From assembly GCF_026342435.1 (NCBI RefSeq), contig NZ_JAPEMT010000006.1:62001-126000 (forward strand): 64,000 bases of DNA, given 5' to 3'. The notes beneath the pieces are model-generated. The model had not been told where the DNA came from. It ran no database searches and saw nothing but the letters and a program-made list of their open reading frames with translations. Origin of the DNA: Streptomyces sp. NBC_00237 (GTDB lineage Bacteria > Actinomycetota > Actinomycetes > Streptomycetales > Streptomycetaceae). The translations under genes and the position numbers were made by a program. Positions 32,772 through 41,180 of the stretch are shown piece after piece; positions within the stretch are counted from its first letter, which is position 1; every line of letters starts with the position of its first letter.

Positions 32772-33500
32772 TTACTTTAGCCCACCCGCGCGCTCAGGCG
32801 AAATCCGGTTTCCGTGGCGTCGCAGGTCGGGGCGCACTCGGTCCAGGGCGACCAGGCCGATGGCCAGAGCGTAGAAGGCCAGGCCGAGGACCAGGGCGTT
32901 CATGGCGATGCCCGCGTAGCCGTGGGCGGTGACGTCCAGGAAGGGGTACGGGTAGCGGGCCGCGGCGTCGGGAGACAGGAGCGCGCCGCGGATCAGGGCG
33001 AAGGCGAAGTAGGCGGCCGGGTAGAGCAGCCACTGGGCGGCGTACCGGAAGAGGAGGCCGCCGGGGGCGGTCAGCAGGAACCAGTCCAGGGCCGCACCGA
33101 TCGGTGTGACGGTGTGCAGGAGCTGGTTGGAGAGGGCGCGCCAGCCGCTGAGGGCGTCTCCGGTCATGGAGAAGCCGCTGGAGTCGTTGGCCAGGATCAG
33201 GTGGTAGACGAGGCCGGTGATGGCGATGAAGAGGAACGTTCCGCCGGTGATGCGGGGGGAGAGGGGCGGGCGGCCGGTCCAGGCGCGGTGCGCGGACCAG
33301 CCGAGGGCCAGCGCGAGCAGGGCGTTCGACTGGATCGTGAAGTAGATCGGGACCTGGAGCGGGTCGCCGACGGTCATGTCGATCACGATGCCGGTGACGG
33401 CGGCCGCGCAGAGCAGGGCGCGGAAGACGGCTGCGTACGGGCGGCGGCGGGGCGGCACGACGGCTGCTGCGGGCACGCCCGGGGGGAGCGGGGCGATCAT
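32772..33500 (-). CDS. Pr6Pr family membrane protein
   Basis: A 242-residue integral membrane protein with six predicted helices: AVFRALLCAAAVTGIVIDM, QSNALLALALGWSAHRAW, ITGGTFLFIAITGLVYHLIL, NQLLHTVTPIGAALDWFLL, QWLLYPAAYFAFALIRGAL and IAMNALVLGLAFYALAIGL. The conserved blocks TIQSN, LLHTVTPI and YPxxYF match the Pr6Pr/FAR-17a-like family of unknown function in actinobacteria. The ATG at 33500 is preferred; the frame continues upstream through Arg/Gly-rich tandem-repeat DNA that is not coding. It is the first gene beyond tRNA-Pro. Confidence 0.78.
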   Translation of the reverse strand: MIAPLPPGVPAAAVVPPRRRPYAAVFRALLCAAAVTGIVIDMTVGDPLQVPIYFTIQSNALLALALGWSAHRAWTGRPPLSPRITGGTFLFIAITGLVYHLILANDSSGFSMTGDALSGWRALSNQLLHTVTPIGAALDWFLLTAPGGLLFRYAAQWLLYPAAYFAFALIRGALLSPDAAARYPYPFLDVTAHGYAGIAMNALVLGLAFYALAIGLVALDRVRPDLRRHGNRISPERAGGLK

Positions 33501-33616
33501 GACTCTACGGTAGGGGAGTTCGTCCCGGTTTGGGATGGCGGGGTGGAGTGGAGGGGGCGGGCGGGGACTGGTACGGGGCGGGGGCTCCTCCCCGTACGGA
33601 GCCCCGGCCCGTGTAC

Positions 33617-33664
33617 GTACGGATCCCCGGCCCGCCGTCCGTACGGATCCCCGGCCCGCCGTCC
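33617..33664. repeat. Two perfect 24-bp direct repeats
   Basis: GTACGGATCCCCGGCCCGCC plus GTCC occurs at 33617-33640 and again at 33641-33664, followed by a partial third copy (GTACGGA). It lies in the gap between the Pr6Pr gene start and the stop of the metallophosphoesterase gene. Confidence 0.8.
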
Positions 33665-33691
33665 GTACGGAACTCCGACCCGTACGGCTCT

Positions 33692-34627
33692 TCAGACCTT
33701 CGGGGTCAGCGTCAGCAGGGTCGCCTCGGGCGGGCACGCGAAGCGGACCGGCGTGTAGCGGTTGGCGCCGCAGCCCGCCGAGACGTGGAGGTAGGAGCGG
33801 TGGCCGCCGGCGGTGTGGGTGGAGAGGCCCTTCACCCGGTCGGTGTCCAGGTCGCAGTTGGTGACCAGGGCCCCGTAGAAGGGGATGCAGACCTGGCCGC
33901 CGTGGGTGTGGCCGGCGAGGATCAGGGGGTAGGCGTCGGCGGTGAAGGCGTCCAGGGCGCGCAGGTACGGGGCGTGGACGACGGCGATCGAGAAGTCGGC
34001 GGTGGCGGAGGGGCCGCCCGCGACCTCCGCGTAGCGGTCACGCTTGATGTGCGGGTCGTCGACGCCCGTGAAGGCAAGGTCGAAGCCGTCGGCGGTGGGG
34101 AGCTTGAGATTGCCCCGGGTGTTGGTGAGGTTGAGCCAGCCGGCGGCGTCGAAGCCGTCGCGCAGCTCTTCCCAGGGGTTGTGCACGGCGCCCACCACGG
34201 GCGGGTTCCCGTTCAGGCCGTGCTTGCCCTGGACCTTTTCGAGCAGGTAGCGGGCGGGGTTGCGCGGCTTCGGGCCGTAGTAGTCGTTGGAGCCGAAGAC
34301 GTACACGCCGGGGAATTCCATCAGCGGGCCGAGCGCGTCCAGGACCTCCGGCACGCCCTCCGGGTCGGAGAGGTTGTCGCCCGTGTTGACGACGAAGTCG
34401 GGGCGCAGCCCGGCCAGGGACTGGAGCCAGCGCTGCTTCTTGCGCTGGCCGCTCACCATGTGGATGTCCGAGACCTGGAGCATGCGCAGGGGCTTGGCGC
34501 CCGGTGGCAGTACGGGGACGGTCACCCGCCGGAGCCGGAAGGAGCGGGCCTCGAAACCGGCCGAGTAGGCGAGTCCGGCCGCGCCGACGGCCGTGATTGC
34601 CAGGGGTACTCCGTAACGTGCGCGCAT
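33692..34627 (-). CDS. Metallophosphoesterase (YkuE/YaeI-like), membrane-anchored
   Basis: A 311-residue calcineurin-type phosphoesterase. An N-terminal helix (GVPLAITAVGAAGLAYSAGF) anchors it. The metal motifs are QVSDIHMVSG (D-x-H), VVNTGDNLSD (GD), FGSNDYYG (the N of GN[HD/DY]), a central His (VVHAPYL) and AGHTHGGQVCIP (GHTHGGQ). All metal ligands are present, so it should be an active di-metal phosphatase or phosphodiesterase at the membrane; the substrate is unknown. The ATG at 34627 has GGGAGG one base upstream; 34636 is an alternative. It is divergent from the YqeY gene by 89 bp. Confidence 0.87.
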   Translation of the reverse strand: MRARYGVPLAITAVGAAGLAYSAGFEARSFRLRRVTVPVLPPGAKPLRMLQVSDIHMVSGQRKKQRWLQSLAGLRPDFVVNTGDNLSDPEGVPEVLDALGPLMEFPGVYVFGSNDYYGPKPRNPARYLLEKVQGKHGLNGNPPVVGAVHNPWEELRDGFDAAGWLNLTNTRGNLKLPTADGFDLAFTGVDDPHIKRDRYAEVAGGPSATADFSIAVVHAPYLRALDAFTADAYPLILAGHTHGGQVCIPFYGALVTNCDLDTDRVKGLSTHTAGGHRSYLHVSAGCGANRYTPVRFACPPEATLLTLTPKV

Positions 34628-34716
34628 GCCTCCCATCGTTGCAGATGGGGAAGGGACCGGACGCCGAGGCGGAAATCGGCGGGCGGCAAAGGCGTACGAC
34701 CTGCCACACTTGCGTC

Positions 34717-35193
34717 ATGACCACGCTCAAGTCCCAGCTCAAGTCGCAGTTGAAGGAAGACCTCACCGCCGCCATCCGGGCCCGCGACGAGCTCCGCTCC
34801 TCCACGCTCCGGCTCACCCTCGCCGCCGTGCAGGTCGAGGAGGTGTCGGGCAAGCAGGCCCGCGAGCTCTCCGACGCCGAGGTCGAGAAGGTGATCGCGA
34901 AGGAGGCGAAGAAGCGCCGCGAGGCCGCGGACGCCTTCGCGAAGGGCGGTCGTACCGAGTCGGCGGAGCGGGAGAAGGCCGAGGGCGAGATCCTCGCGAC
35001 GTACCTGCCGCAGCAGCTGAGCGACGACGAGCTGAACGCGATCGTCGCCGCGGCCGTCGCCGAGGCGAAGGCCGCGGGGGCCGAGGGCCCGCGTGCCATG
35101 GGCGCCGTCATGAAGATCGTCAACCCGAAGGTCGCGGGCCGCGCCGACGGCGGCCGGGTCGCCGCCTCGGTGAAGGGCCTGCTGGCGGGCTGA
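34717..35193 (+). CDS. GatB/YqeY domain-containing protein
   Basis: A 158-residue protein composed of the YqeY domain, related to the tRNA-binding tail of GatB. Visible are the N-terminal LKEDLTAAIRARDELRSSTLRLTLAAVQ, the RREAADAFAKGGRTESAEREKAEGEILATYLPQQLSDDEL core and the C-terminal RAMGAVMKIVNPKVAGRADGGRV. Its role as a free-standing protein is unclear; it may bind tRNA or amidotransferase. The ATG at 34717 is the family start. A long hairpin follows the stop. Confidence 0.9.
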   Translation: MTTLKSQLKSQLKEDLTAAIRARDELRSSTLRLTLAAVQVEEVSGKQARELSDAEVEKVIAKEAKKRREAADAFAKGGRTESAEREKAEGEILATYLPQQLSDDELNAIVAAAVAEAKAAGAEGPRAMGAVMKIVNPKVAGRADGGRVAASVKGLLAG

Positions 35194-35214
35194 CGCGACG
35201 CTTCGTCGACGTAT

Positions 35215-35254
35215 GAGTGAGGGCGCCAACCCGGCCGGGGTGGCGCCCTCATTC
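35215..35254. terminator. Bidirectional terminator between YqeY and the PBP gene
   Basis: GAGTGAGGGCGCCA and TGGCGCCCTCATTC form a 14-bp stem with one wobble pair and a 12-nt loop, between two convergent genes. Just beyond lie three 9-bp direct repeats CGGTTCACC at 35274-35300. Confidence 0.75.
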
Positions 35255-35315
35255 GTCACGCGTATCGCTGTCGGTTCACCGGTTCACCGGTTCACCGGAT
35301 CCCGGGGGCACGGGT

Positions 35316-37559
35316 TTACGGAAAGCCGCCGCCGTCGAAGATGTCGCCCGGCCAGCCGCCGTCACCGTCACCGTCGCCGGGGTCCCGGCCCGGAGGCTTG
35401 TTGTCGCCGTTGCCGGGACGGTTCTTGTCACGGTCCTTGTTCTTGTCGTTCTTGTCGCGGCCCTTGTCCTTGTCCTTCTGGGGGTCCTTCTGCGGTTCCG
35501 GGATGTCGATGGTGTTGAAGCGCGGCGACTCCTTGCCGTCGAGCGCTCCGGACATCGCGTCCTTCCAGATGGGACCGGGGACCTGGCCGCCGAACACCTT
35601 GGCCTCGTACTTGCCGCCGATGGTGATGTTCTCCATCTTGATCCGCTGGGTGGGGCTGCCCACCCAGACGGCGCCGGAGAGGTTCGGCGTGTAGCCGACG
35701 AACCAGGCGTTCTTGCGCTCGTCGGTGGTACCGGTCTTGCCCGCGTTGTCACGGCCGCTCTGGAGACCGGCCTGCTGACCCGTACCGGAGTCGACCACTC
35801 CGCGCAGCAGCGTGTTGACGGTGTCCGCGGTCTGCTCGGCCATGGCCGCCGTGCACGTGGTTTTCGGGACCGGCAGCGATTTCTGGCCGGGGCCTGTGAT
35901 CGACTCGATGGCGATCGGCGTGCAGTACGTGCCCCGGTTGGCGAAGGCCGCGTACGCGCTGGCCATCCGCAGCGGCGAGATGCCGTTGGAGCCGAGGGTC
36001 AGCGACGAGGGCTCCTCGGGGATCTTCTTGCCGTGGCCCTGGATCAGGCCGAGCCGCTCACTCATCTTGGAGACCGGGCACATCCCGATGTCTTCGAGCA
36101 TCTGAACGAAGTACGTGTTGACGGACATGTTCATCGCTTCGCGGAGCGGGTACGGGCCGACCTCCTTCTCGTTCTCGTTCTCCAGCTTCTGGTTGCCGAG
36201 GTTCACCCACGGCTTGCCGCTGCACGTGGCGATCCGGGCCGGATAGGGCATCTGGTACGGGGACGGGTAGGTCTGCGTCGGCGGCCTGCCCTCTTCCAGC
36301 GCGGCCGCGGTCAGGAACGGCTTGAAGGTCGAGCCGGTCGGGAAGCCGAAGTTCGAGCCGCCCATGTTCTTGTCGACCGAGTAGTTGATCTGGGTCTCGT
36401 TGTTCCCGAAGCCGTACGGCTTGGACTGGCCCATCGCGAGGACCTTGCCGCTGCCGGGCTCCACCAGGGTGACGGCCGTGGCGACCTTGTCGCTCTTGTA
36501 GACGTGGTCCTTGATGGATGCCTGCGTGGACTTCTGGGCCTTCGGGTCCAGGGTGGTGCGTACCGTCAGGCCGCCCTGGTTCCAGACCTTGGCCCGGTCC
36601 TCCTTGGTCTTGCCGAAGACCGGGTCATTGAGGAAGATCTCGCGGACGTAGTCGCAGAAGAAGCCCGCGCCGCTGACGGCGGTGATGCAGCCGTTCTTGG
36701 GCTTGCTGACGTTCAGCTTCAGCGGAGCGGCCTTGGCGCGCGCCGCCTCGGCGGGGGAGATCTCGCGGATGTCGGCCATGCGCTGGAGCACGATGTTGCG
36801 GCGCTTGGTGGCCTCGGCCGAGTCGTTGACCGGGTCGTAACGGGTCGGCGACTGGACGAGCCCGGCCAGCAGCGCGGCCTCCTCCAGCTTCAGGTCCTTG
36901 GCGTGCTTGCTGAAGTACCGCTGGGACGCGGCCTCGACGCCGTACGCCTGCTGCCCGAAGAAGGTGATGTTGAGGTAGTTCTCCAGGATGCGCTTCTTGC
37001 CGAGTTCCTTCTCGACCTGGATCGCGTACTTCAGCTCGCGGATCTTGCGCCCGAGGGTCTGCTGGGTGGCCTGCGCGACCTTGTCCGGGTCGTCGCCCGC
37101 CTCCTCGACGAAGACGTTCTTCACGTACTGCTGCGTCAGGGTCGAGGCGCCCTGTGCGGCACCGCCCGCCTGCACGTTGCGGTTGAGGGCACGCAGGATG
37201 CCCTTCATGTCGACCGCGCCGTGCTCGTAGTAGCGGTTGTCCTCGATCGCGACGATCGCCTTCTGCATGTACGGCGAGATGTCCTTGAGCTCGACCACCG
37301 TGCGGTCGCGCGAGAACACCGTAGCGATCTTGCCGCCCTGGCTGTCGAGGATCGTGGTGCGCTGGCTGAGCGGGGGGCGCTTGAGGTTCGCCGGGATGGT
37401 GTCGAATCCCTCGACCGTCCCCTTGGCCGCGAGACCGAGCGCGCCGGCCGCGGGCAGGGCGATGCCGGCCAGCACGGCTCCGGAGAGCACGCTGACACCG
37501 AGGAACTTGGCGGCCTGCTGGGTCCGCGTGAGACCCCCGCCCGAGCGCGTTTTTGCCAT
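35316..37559 (-). CDS. Bifunctional penicillin-binding protein (class A: transglycosylase/transpeptidase)
   Basis: A 747-residue class A PBP that polymerises and crosslinks peptidoglycan. After a short cytoplasmic tail, a membrane helix lies at about 19-45. The glycosyltransferase domain follows, with catalytic Glu106 in AIEDNRYYEHGAVD and GASTLTQQYVKN at 137-148. The transpeptidase has STFK at 410-413 (catalytic Ser410), SVN at 479-481 and KTGT near 620. The tail (about 690-747) is a charged Lys/Asp repeat followed by a Gly-rich end. It is divergent from wblA, a pairing conserved in Streptomyces as I recall. The ATG at 37559 has no clear ribosome site. Confidence 0.95.
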   Translation of the reverse strand: MAKTRSGGGLTRTQQAAKFLGVSVLSGAVLAGIALPAAGALGLAAKGTVEGFDTIPANLKRPPLSQRTTILDSQGGKIATVFSRDRTVVELKDISPYMQKAIVAIEDNRYYEHGAVDMKGILRALNRNVQAGGAAQGASTLTQQYVKNVFVEEAGDDPDKVAQATQQTLGRKIRELKYAIQVEKELGKKRILENYLNITFFGQQAYGVEAASQRYFSKHAKDLKLEEAALLAGLVQSPTRYDPVNDSAEATKRRNIVLQRMADIREISPAEAARAKAAPLKLNVSKPKNGCITAVSGAGFFCDYVREIFLNDPVFGKTKEDRAKVWNQGGLTVRTTLDPKAQKSTQASIKDHVYKSDKVATAVTLVEPGSGKVLAMGQSKPYGFGNNETQINYSVDKNMGGSNFGFPTGSTFKPFLTAAALEEGRPPTQTYPSPYQMPYPARIATCSGKPWVNLGNQKLENENEKEVGPYPLREAMNMSVNTYFVQMLEDIGMCPVSKMSERLGLIQGHGKKIPEEPSSLTLGSNGISPLRMASAYAAFANRGTYCTPIAIESITGPGQKSLPVPKTTCTAAMAEQTADTVNTLLRGVVDSGTGQQAGLQSGRDNAGKTGTTDERKNAWFVGYTPNLSGAVWVGSPTQRIKMENITIGGKYEAKVFGGQVPGPIWKDAMSGALDGKESPRFNTIDIPEPQKDPQKDKDKGRDKNDKNKDRDKNRPGNGDNKPPGRDPGDGDGDGGWPGDIFDGGGFP

Positions 37560-37744
37560 GAGGAGCAGCCTACGTTCTCAATCGCCGGACATACGTAAAG
37601 GCTCTGGCCTAAGCTGCTCTCAGCTGTCACACCAGTGCGGTTCCGTATCACGTCGGCGGGGCCGGACCGAGTAGTCCGCGAGGTCGGCCCCGAGACCCCC
37701 TCGACCCCGCTGAACTGTCCCGTTTCTCCGGGTAGATGACGTAT

Positions 37745-37818
37745 GTCCCCAGGTCACTCCCCTGGGTGATCTGCCGCATACGCATAGTCCGTTCGGGCCA
37801 TCCAAGATTGGGCCCGAA
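37745..37818 (+). promoter_or_regulatory. Structured leader upstream of wblA
   Basis: Two small inverted repeats precede wblA: CCCAGG-7-CCTGGG (37748-37766) and TTCGGGCC-11-GGCCCGAA (37792-37818). They lie in the 365-bp gap between the divergent PBP and wblA genes, which must hold both promoters. The second hairpin sits 106 bp before the wblA start and could be a leader structure or regulator site. Confidence 0.4.
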
Positions 37819-37924
37819 GGGGGTGTTGCGCTGTGCCCACCTTCCGTAACGTCCTCAACTGGCAGCGGTGAATATGCCGCTGCCGCCGTGGGGGAGCCTC
37901 GATTCGGGAGAGGACGGCGCCGGG

Positions 37925-38272
37925 ATGGGCTGGGTAACCGACTGGAGTGCGCAGGCAGCCTGCCGCACTACCGATCCGGATGAACTGTTCGTACAAGGAG
38001 CGGCGCAGAACCGGGCGAAGGCGGTGTGCACCGGATGTCCGGTGCGTACCGAGTGCCTGGCGGACGCGCTGGACAATCGCGTCGAGTTCGGCGTGTGGGG
38101 TGGGATGACGGAGCGGGAACGCCGTGCGCTGCTGCGCAGGCGTCCGACGGTCACCTCGTGGCGCAGGCTCTTGGAGACCGCGCGCACGGAGTACGAGCGC
38201 AGTGCGGGAATCCTGCCCGCGGTGCTCGAAGAGGACGAGGTCTACGAGGAGGCGTACGCCGCGGTGGGCTAG
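37925..38272 (+). CDS. wblA: WhiB-family iron-sulfur regulator WblA
   Basis: A 115-residue Wbl protein. Four Cys (13, 35, 38, 44) in the C-x(21)-C-x2-C-x5-C pattern bind a [4Fe-4S] cluster. GVWGG at 56-60 precedes the basic ERERRALLRRRPTVTSWRR segment that contacts DNA or sigma factor. The sequence is close to WblA of S. coelicolor as I remember it, and the divergent PBP neighbour and ArsA pair support the assignment. WblA represses antibiotic and stress genes and is needed for sporulation in Streptomyces (established knowledge). The ATG at 37925 gives the typical length; the frame extends 19 codons upstream. Confidence 0.93.
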   Translation: MGWVTDWSAQAACRTTDPDELFVQGAAQNRAKAVCTGCPVRTECLADALDNRVEFGVWGGMTERERRALLRRRPTVTSWRRLLETARTEYERSAGILPAVLEEDEVYEEAYAAVG

Positions 38273-38300
38273 GCCGGACGTGGTGGGCTAGGCCAATCGG

Positions 38301-38405
38301 GGTGACGTCCATCGGGGTGACACCGATGGTGGTGTCGCCGATCGTGGCGAAGTCGATGGTGGCGAAGTCGATGGTGGCTGCACCGAAGGTGGCGGCGCAC
38401 AGGGC
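38301..38405. repeat. 15-bp minisatellite directly 3' of wblA
   Basis: Seven consecutive 15-bp units of the type GGCGAAGTCGATGGT (two adjacent copies at 38346-38375 are identical, the others diverged), starting 29 bp after the wblA stop. The period is five codons in every frame, so open frames here are a by-product. The stretch 38273-38540 holds no gene I can support. Confidence 0.7.
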
Positions 38406-38540
38406 GACGGACCGGACGGGGATGTCCGGAACGGCCGCCGGTCGTTCACCGACGGCTCGGTTCGTCAACGGCCCCGTCGCCGACGGCACTGGCGCCGATG
38501 GGCCCGTCATCGATGGCCAGTACTCGTCCTGACCGTCGCG

Positions 38541-39893
38541 TCACTGGTGGCTCAGGCGCTCACCGATGGTCCGCAGGCCGGCCAGATCGTGCACGTCCCC
38601 GGGCAGGGCGGCGACTTCGGTCACTGCCACCTCGGGGTGGAGTGCGGTGAAGCGGTCGCGCGTTCGCTGTTCACGCGCGAGCACCTGCATGCGTTCGGCA
38701 TGCAGACGCAGCAGGCCCGCAGTCAACTGCGCGACGCCGTCCTCGACTTCGGCCCCCGGGTCGTGGTCGTCTTCGGCACGGCTGTCTTGGGCGCGAGCGT
38801 CTTCGGCGTGGGCGTCTTCGTCGCCGGGGCCTTCGGCAGTGCGGGATGTCTCGGATGTCTCGGGAGAGGCGGCCGTGGAGCCACGAGGACCAGCATTCCC
38901 GTCCCTCTGATCCACAATGCCGTCCCGCCCAAGATTTTCCGCGGCGGCGAGCGCCCGCTCGGCGGACAGCTGGGGGGCTCCGCTGCCGTGCACCCGGTTG
39001 AGTACGAGACCGGCCAGCGGCATGTCCTCCGCCGCCAGCCGCTCCACGAAGTACGCCGCCTCGCGCAGCGCGTCCCGCTCCGGGGCGGCGACCACCAGGA
39101 ACGCCGTCCCGGGTGCCTGGAGCAGCCGGTACGTGGCGTCCGCGCGCGTCCGGAACCCGCCGAACATCGTGTCCATCGCCGCCACGAACGTCTGCACGTC
39201 GCGCAGCAGTTGACCGCCCATCAGTTTGCTGAGCGTGCCCGTCATCATCGACATGCCGACGTTGAGGAACTTCATCCCGGCCCGGCCGCCCACCTTCGCG
39301 GGAGCCATCAGCACCCGGATGAACTTCCCGTCCAGGAACGACCCCAGCCGCTTCGGCGCGTCCAGGAAGTCCAGCGCGGACCGGCTCGGCGGCGTGTCCA
39401 CGACGATCAGGTCCCACTCGTCCCGCGAGCGGAGCTGCCCGAGCTTCTCCATCGCCATGTACTCCTGCGTACCGGCGAACCCGGCCGACAGGGACTGGTA
39501 GAAGGGGTTGTCCAGGATGGCGCGGGCCCGGTCCGCGTCCGTGTGCGCCTCGACGATCTCGTCGAAGGTCCGCTTCATGTCGAGCATCATGGCGTGCAGT
39601 TCACCGCCGGCGCTCTCGTCGATGCCCTTCACCCGGCGCGGCACGTTGTCGAGCGAGTCGATGCCCATCGACTGGGCGAGCCTGCGCGCGGGGTCGATGG
39701 TCAGCACCACCGCCCGCCGCCCGCGCTCCGCCGCCCGCACCCCCAGCGCCGCCGCGGTGGTCGTCTTCCCGACGCCGCCCGACCCGCAGCACACGATGAT
39801 GCGGGTCGCCGGATCGTCCAGCAGCGGATCGACGTCCAGCGCGGGCGCCGCGTCCAGCCCCGTACCCCGTGCCCGGTGCTCCTGTGCGCTCAT
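38541..39893 (-). CDS. ArsA-family ATPase, second of a pair
   Basis: A 450-residue ArsA/Get3-like ATPase. The P-loop is CCGSGGVGKTTTAAALGVRAA (about 35-55), followed by LTIDPARRLAQSMG (switch I Asp), a DLIVVDTPPSRSALDFLDAP switch II, and a C-terminal VLNRVH-type guanine/adenine loop. An acidic low-complexity insert (about residues 330-385, many ED/AED repeats) is unusual for the family. These actinobacterial ArsA-like pairs are not linked to arsenite efflux genes here; a role in protein targeting or in the wblA/PBP neighbourhood is speculative. Its ATG overlaps the stop of the first ArsA gene by 4 bp. Confidence 0.88.
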   Translation of the reverse strand: MSAQEHRARGTGLDAAPALDVDPLLDDPATRIIVCCGSGGVGKTTTAAALGVRAAERGRRAVVLTIDPARRLAQSMGIDSLDNVPRRVKGIDESAGGELHAMMLDMKRTFDEIVEAHTDADRARAILDNPFYQSLSAGFAGTQEYMAMEKLGQLRSRDEWDLIVVDTPPSRSALDFLDAPKRLGSFLDGKFIRVLMAPAKVGGRAGMKFLNVGMSMMTGTLSKLMGGQLLRDVQTFVAAMDTMFGGFRTRADATYRLLQAPGTAFLVVAAPERDALREAAYFVERLAAEDMPLAGLVLNRVHGSGAPQLSAERALAAAENLGRDGIVDQRDGNAGPRGSTAASPETSETSRTAEGPGDEDAHAEDARAQDSRAEDDHDPGAEVEDGVAQLTAGLLRLHAERMQVLAREQRTRDRFTALHPEVAVTEVAALPGDVHDLAGLRTIGERLSHQ

Positions 39894-40888
39894 GCCGCTC
39901 CCCCTGCCCGGTCCGTCCCGAGGTGGGTACGGAGTGCCGCCGCCAGCCGGTACAGCCCGGCCAGGTCCAACCCCTCGCCCAGCAGGGGGAGTTCGTACGT
40001 CCGAAGGCCGATCCCGGCCAGTGCCGCCCGCTGCTCCCGCTCCAGCTCCACCCGCTGCGCGTGCTCCGCCGCCTGTTCCAGGAGCGGGCCCACCAGCCGC
40101 TCGGCGTCCCCGCCGTGCCGCGCGCCGCCCAAGCCCGCCCGGGACAGCGCCTGTGCCACCGCCGCCCGCTGCTCGCCCGCCGCCGAACGCAGGGACTCCT
40201 CGTCCACCAGCTGCGGCCGGACCATGTTGACGAGCACCTTGCCCACGGGCAGCTCCGCGGCCCGCAGCTCGGCCACGCCGTCCGCGGTCTCCTGGACCGG
40301 CATCTCCTCAAGGAGCGTGACGAAGTGGACTGCCGTCTCAGGCGACTTGAGGACCCGCATCACGGCCTGCGCCTGGTTGTATATCGGCCCGAACTTCGCG
40401 AGTCCCGCGACCTCGTCGTTCACGTTGAGGAACTTGGTGATGCGGCCGGTGGGCGGCGCGTCCATCACCACGTAGTCGTAGACGTACGCGTTCTTCTTGT
40501 CCCGGCGCCGGACCGCCTCGCATGCCTTGCCGGTCAGCAGGACGTCCCGCAGTCCCGGCGCGATGGTCGTCGCGAAGTCGATCGCGCCGAGCTTCTTCAG
40601 GGCCTTCCCGGCGCTTCCCAGCTTGTAGAACATCTGGAGGTAGTCCAGAAGCGCGCGTTCGGCGTCGATCGCGAGGGCGTACACCTCCCCGCCGCCCGAC
40701 GCGACAGCGATCTTGCGCTCCTCGTACGGAAGGGCTTCCGTCTCGAAGAGCTGCGCGATGCCCTGTCTACCCTCGACCTCCACCAGGAGGGTGCGTTTGC
40801 CCTCGGTGGCGAGGGCGAGCGCGAGTGCTGCGGCGACCGTGGTCTTGCCGGTACCGCCCTTGCCGCTGACGACCTGGAGCCTGCTCAC
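39890..40888 (-). CDS. ArsA-family ATPase, first of a pair
   Basis: A 332-residue single-domain ArsA-like ATPase with P-loop VVSGKGGTGKTTVAAALALALA (residues 6-27), LLVEVEGRQGIAQLF, and switch II YDYVVMDAPPTGRITKFLNV. The first Lys of GKGGTGKTT is the signature lysine of deviant Walker A dimeric ATPases. Together with the overlapping second gene it likely forms a heterodimer corresponding to the two halves of classical ArsA. I chose the GTG at 40888 (SRLQVVSGKGG), because the longer frame runs antisense over the DUF4177 gene. It is divergent from that gene. Confidence 0.88.
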   Translation of the reverse strand: MSRLQVVSGKGGTGKTTVAAALALALATEGKRTLLVEVEGRQGIAQLFETEALPYEERKIAVASGGGEVYALAIDAERALLDYLQMFYKLGSAGKALKKLGAIDFATTIAPGLRDVLLTGKACEAVRRRDKKNAYVYDYVVMDAPPTGRITKFLNVNDEVAGLAKFGPIYNQAQAVMRVLKSPETAVHFVTLLEEMPVQETADGVAELRAAELPVGKVLVNMVRPQLVDEESLRSAAGEQRAAVAQALSRAGLGGARHGGDAERLVGPLLEQAAEHAQRVELEREQRAALAGIGLRTYELPLLGEGLDLAGLYRLAAALRTHLGTDRAGGAA

Positions 40889-41015
40889 GCCTTCGAGCCT
40901 AACCAGTCGTCCCGCAGCCCAATCAGGAGGCCGTCCTTCCCGTGCCTTCCTCCGTGTCTTCCTGTGCGCCTTCCCGTGCGTTCGCACCGACTTTCCACCG
41001 GCTAGAGTCGGCCGC

Positions 41016-41180
41016 ATGAGTACAAAGTGGGAGTACGCGACTGTCCCCCTCCTCGTCCACGCGACGAAGCAGATCCTGGACACCTGGGGCGAGGACGGCT
41101 GGGAGCTCGTCCAGGTCGTGCCGGGTCCGAACAACCCCGAGCAGCTGGTGGCCTACCTCAAGCGGGAGAAGTCCGCATGA
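41016..41180 (+). CDS. DUF4177 domain-containing small protein
   Basis: A 54-residue protein, KWEYATVPLLVHATKQILDTWGEDGWELVQVVPG and a short tail, matching the DUF4177 fold (beta-helix-beta with WEY...GWELV). Function unknown. Its stop overlaps the RidA start by 4 bp, so the two are translated together. The ATG at 41016 is preceded by CTAGAGTCGGCCGC, a weak ribosome site. Confidence 0.85.
   Translation: MSTKWEYATVPLLVHATKQILDTWGEDGWELVQVVPGPNNPEQLVAYLKREKSA

Noticed and set aside
38151..38510. A 119-residue protein with ATIDF-type five-residue repeats on the minus strand
   Set aside because: The pattern follows from the 15-bp minisatellite, half the frame is antisense to wblA, and there is no ribosome site.
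38541..40888. Arsenite efflux ATPase operon
   Set aside because: No arsB/acr3, arsC or arsR nearby; the pair belongs to the ArsA-like proteins that accompany wblA in actinobacteria.
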